Source: Cornus controversa
Lineage: Eukaryota; Streptophyta; Magnoliopsida; Cornales; Cornaceae
Direction: 5' to 3'
DNA length: 64,000 nt
NCBI GenBank assembly: GCA_026545225.1
Contig: CM048846.1
Span: 90,289,270 to 90,353,269 of the forward strand
Positions within the stretch are counted from its first letter, which is position 1, and each line of letters starts with the position of its first letter. The notes beneath the pieces were generated by a model that saw only the letters and a list, made by a program, of their open reading frames with translations, was not told the origin of the DNA and searched no databases. Below, piece by piece: positions 62,975-64,000 of the stretch. Position numbers and translations under genes: made by a program.

Positions 62975-64000
62975 ACACTATTACTAAAAGTACAAAGATA
63001 TTCAAAAGTTTTAGTAAATTTTTTATTTTTATATGCATTCTTATTTTTTATTATAATATATTTATTCTAATAAATACATAAAAACATAATTTTTCCATAA
63101 ATCTTAAACACCAAGTGTTCTTTTCTAATTTTATTTATTATTTGTCTCACACATTATCTCTAACAAAAATTCTTCCTATTTCGGAAAAAATAAAAATAAC
63201 ATTATAATTCATACTTTTACAAATTTTATAATTCTATTTATTCTTTCTCTTACACTTCATTTCTAACACAAAATATTCCTATTTTTAAAATTTAAATAAT
63301 TTGATTAGAAAAATTAATTTACGGAGTTTCAAATCATTTAATTTAATTAGAATTCTTTTTTTCCTTAAATGTCTAAAGAAATTCAAATCCATTTAGAGTG
63401 GCTTAATTAGGTTAGAATTCCAATTTAGTTCGCACTTCATCCCTAACACAAATTATTCCTATTTCAAAAAAAATAAAAATAAAATGATAATTCTTATTTA
63501 TTTATAATTTTTCTAATTCTATTTATTATTTCTCTCACACTTCATCCCTAACGCACCATCTTTTTATTTTTAAAATTCAAAAAAACTAAAAAATATATAT
63601 TATAATTCTTATATATTGATATTTTTTCTAATTCTATTTATTCTTTCATTAACTTCATTCCTAACACATACTCCTAAAATGTAATATTATTTAAATAAGT
63701 ATTTTTTTTTCTATTTCTGTTTCTTCAATCTCTTACTTCATCCCTAACACAAACTCCTAAAATATAACATTATTTATTACACAACTATTATTAATTATAT
63801 ATCTCCAAGTACATTATACATATAAAATCTAATAATGTTATGTTAAAATTAATATTGTAAACTAGACAGAAAAAATCTACACCAAATATGATTATATTAT
63901 AAGTTGATTATTTATTATTAAATTTGTGTCTGATTTATTAATTAGATATTCAATTCTATAACATGACTCATTACAGACATAATTTTTTATTAAAAATTTT
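61990..64000. repeat. Long AT-rich dispersed repeat, right copy, head-to-tail junction near 62326
   Basis: 62326-64000 aligns with 721-3670 of the left copy (without the TRIM). The segment just before it, about 61990-62325, aligns with the end of the same unit (1835-2183 then 3484-3570), so one unit's end is joined directly to another unit's middle. Contains a long (TA)n at 62930-62972. Runs off the right edge. Confidence 0.75.
62340..62815 (-). pseudogene. RPA1-like exon remnants in the right repeat copy
   Basis: Minus-strand blocks at about 62815-62735 (KDLNKYID-like), 62670-62565 (IVIEAYLAFNIAKKNNGG) and 62490-62340 (TLTLWDD-L-ENEEN, INTFKGNLS) are the counterparts of those at 1215-547. 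A TGA interrupts the second block just after ASKL, so it is a pseudogene. The GT donor after the second block and AG acceptor before the third are preserved. Confidence 0.65.

Overview
The window is nuclear DNA of a flowering plant, most likely a eudicot; species not determinable from sequence alone. Evidence: AT-rich intergenic DNA, GT-AG introns of up to several kb, a nucleus-encoded plastid protease subunit, and plant-type TRIM, Ty1/copia, Ty3/gypsy (Tat-like), hAT, Mutator-like, SINE and RTE elements. There is nothing bacterial or phage-like, no operon and no CRISPR.

Three host protein genes lie on the minus strand, and I could assemble each exon by exon from splice sites and family conservation. 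(1) CLPR2, 5873-10649, 9 exons, 290 aa: a non-catalytic subunit of the plastid Clp protease core. (2) A cornichon (CNIH) ER cargo receptor, 14327-25116, 4 exons, 139 aa, with introns of 4.6 and 5.7 kb. (3) A plant-specific protein related to Arabidopsis At4g22758, 28039-31695, 3 exons, 300 aa, whose first exon carries an in-frame 53-residue tandem duplication. A tRNA-Leu(UAG) gene lies at 25451-25530 (plus). These genes share a neighbourhood but no visible pathway.

The host introns and spacers hold small mobile elements: a SINE with a perfect 15-bp target duplication, hAT-type elements with 8-bp duplications, Mutator-type elements (one with a perfect 9-bp duplication), and a LINE-derived RNase H piece. 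A 438-bp near-perfect tandem duplication lies in cornichon intron 1.

From about 36.4 to 53.5 kb the window is a retroelement cluster: a decayed Ty1/copia element (minus), a solo LTR with a 5-bp target duplication, a decayed gag-protease Tat-like element followed by an ~80-bp tandem array, and a young gene-less LTR element (48170-53509) whose right LTR contains a large palindrome and three tandem primer-binding sites. Further right are a CACTA-like repeat block, a decayed RTE LINE and several minisatellites.

Both window edges carry copies of one AT-rich repeat containing remnants of a replication protein A large-subunit (RPA1-like) gene, a cargo typical of plant Helitrons. The left copy has a TRIM inserted in it; the right copy shows the matching empty site. 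I see no convincing new biological system. The most unusual items are the duplicated host exon, the palindromic LTR and the paired RPA1-bearing repeats.
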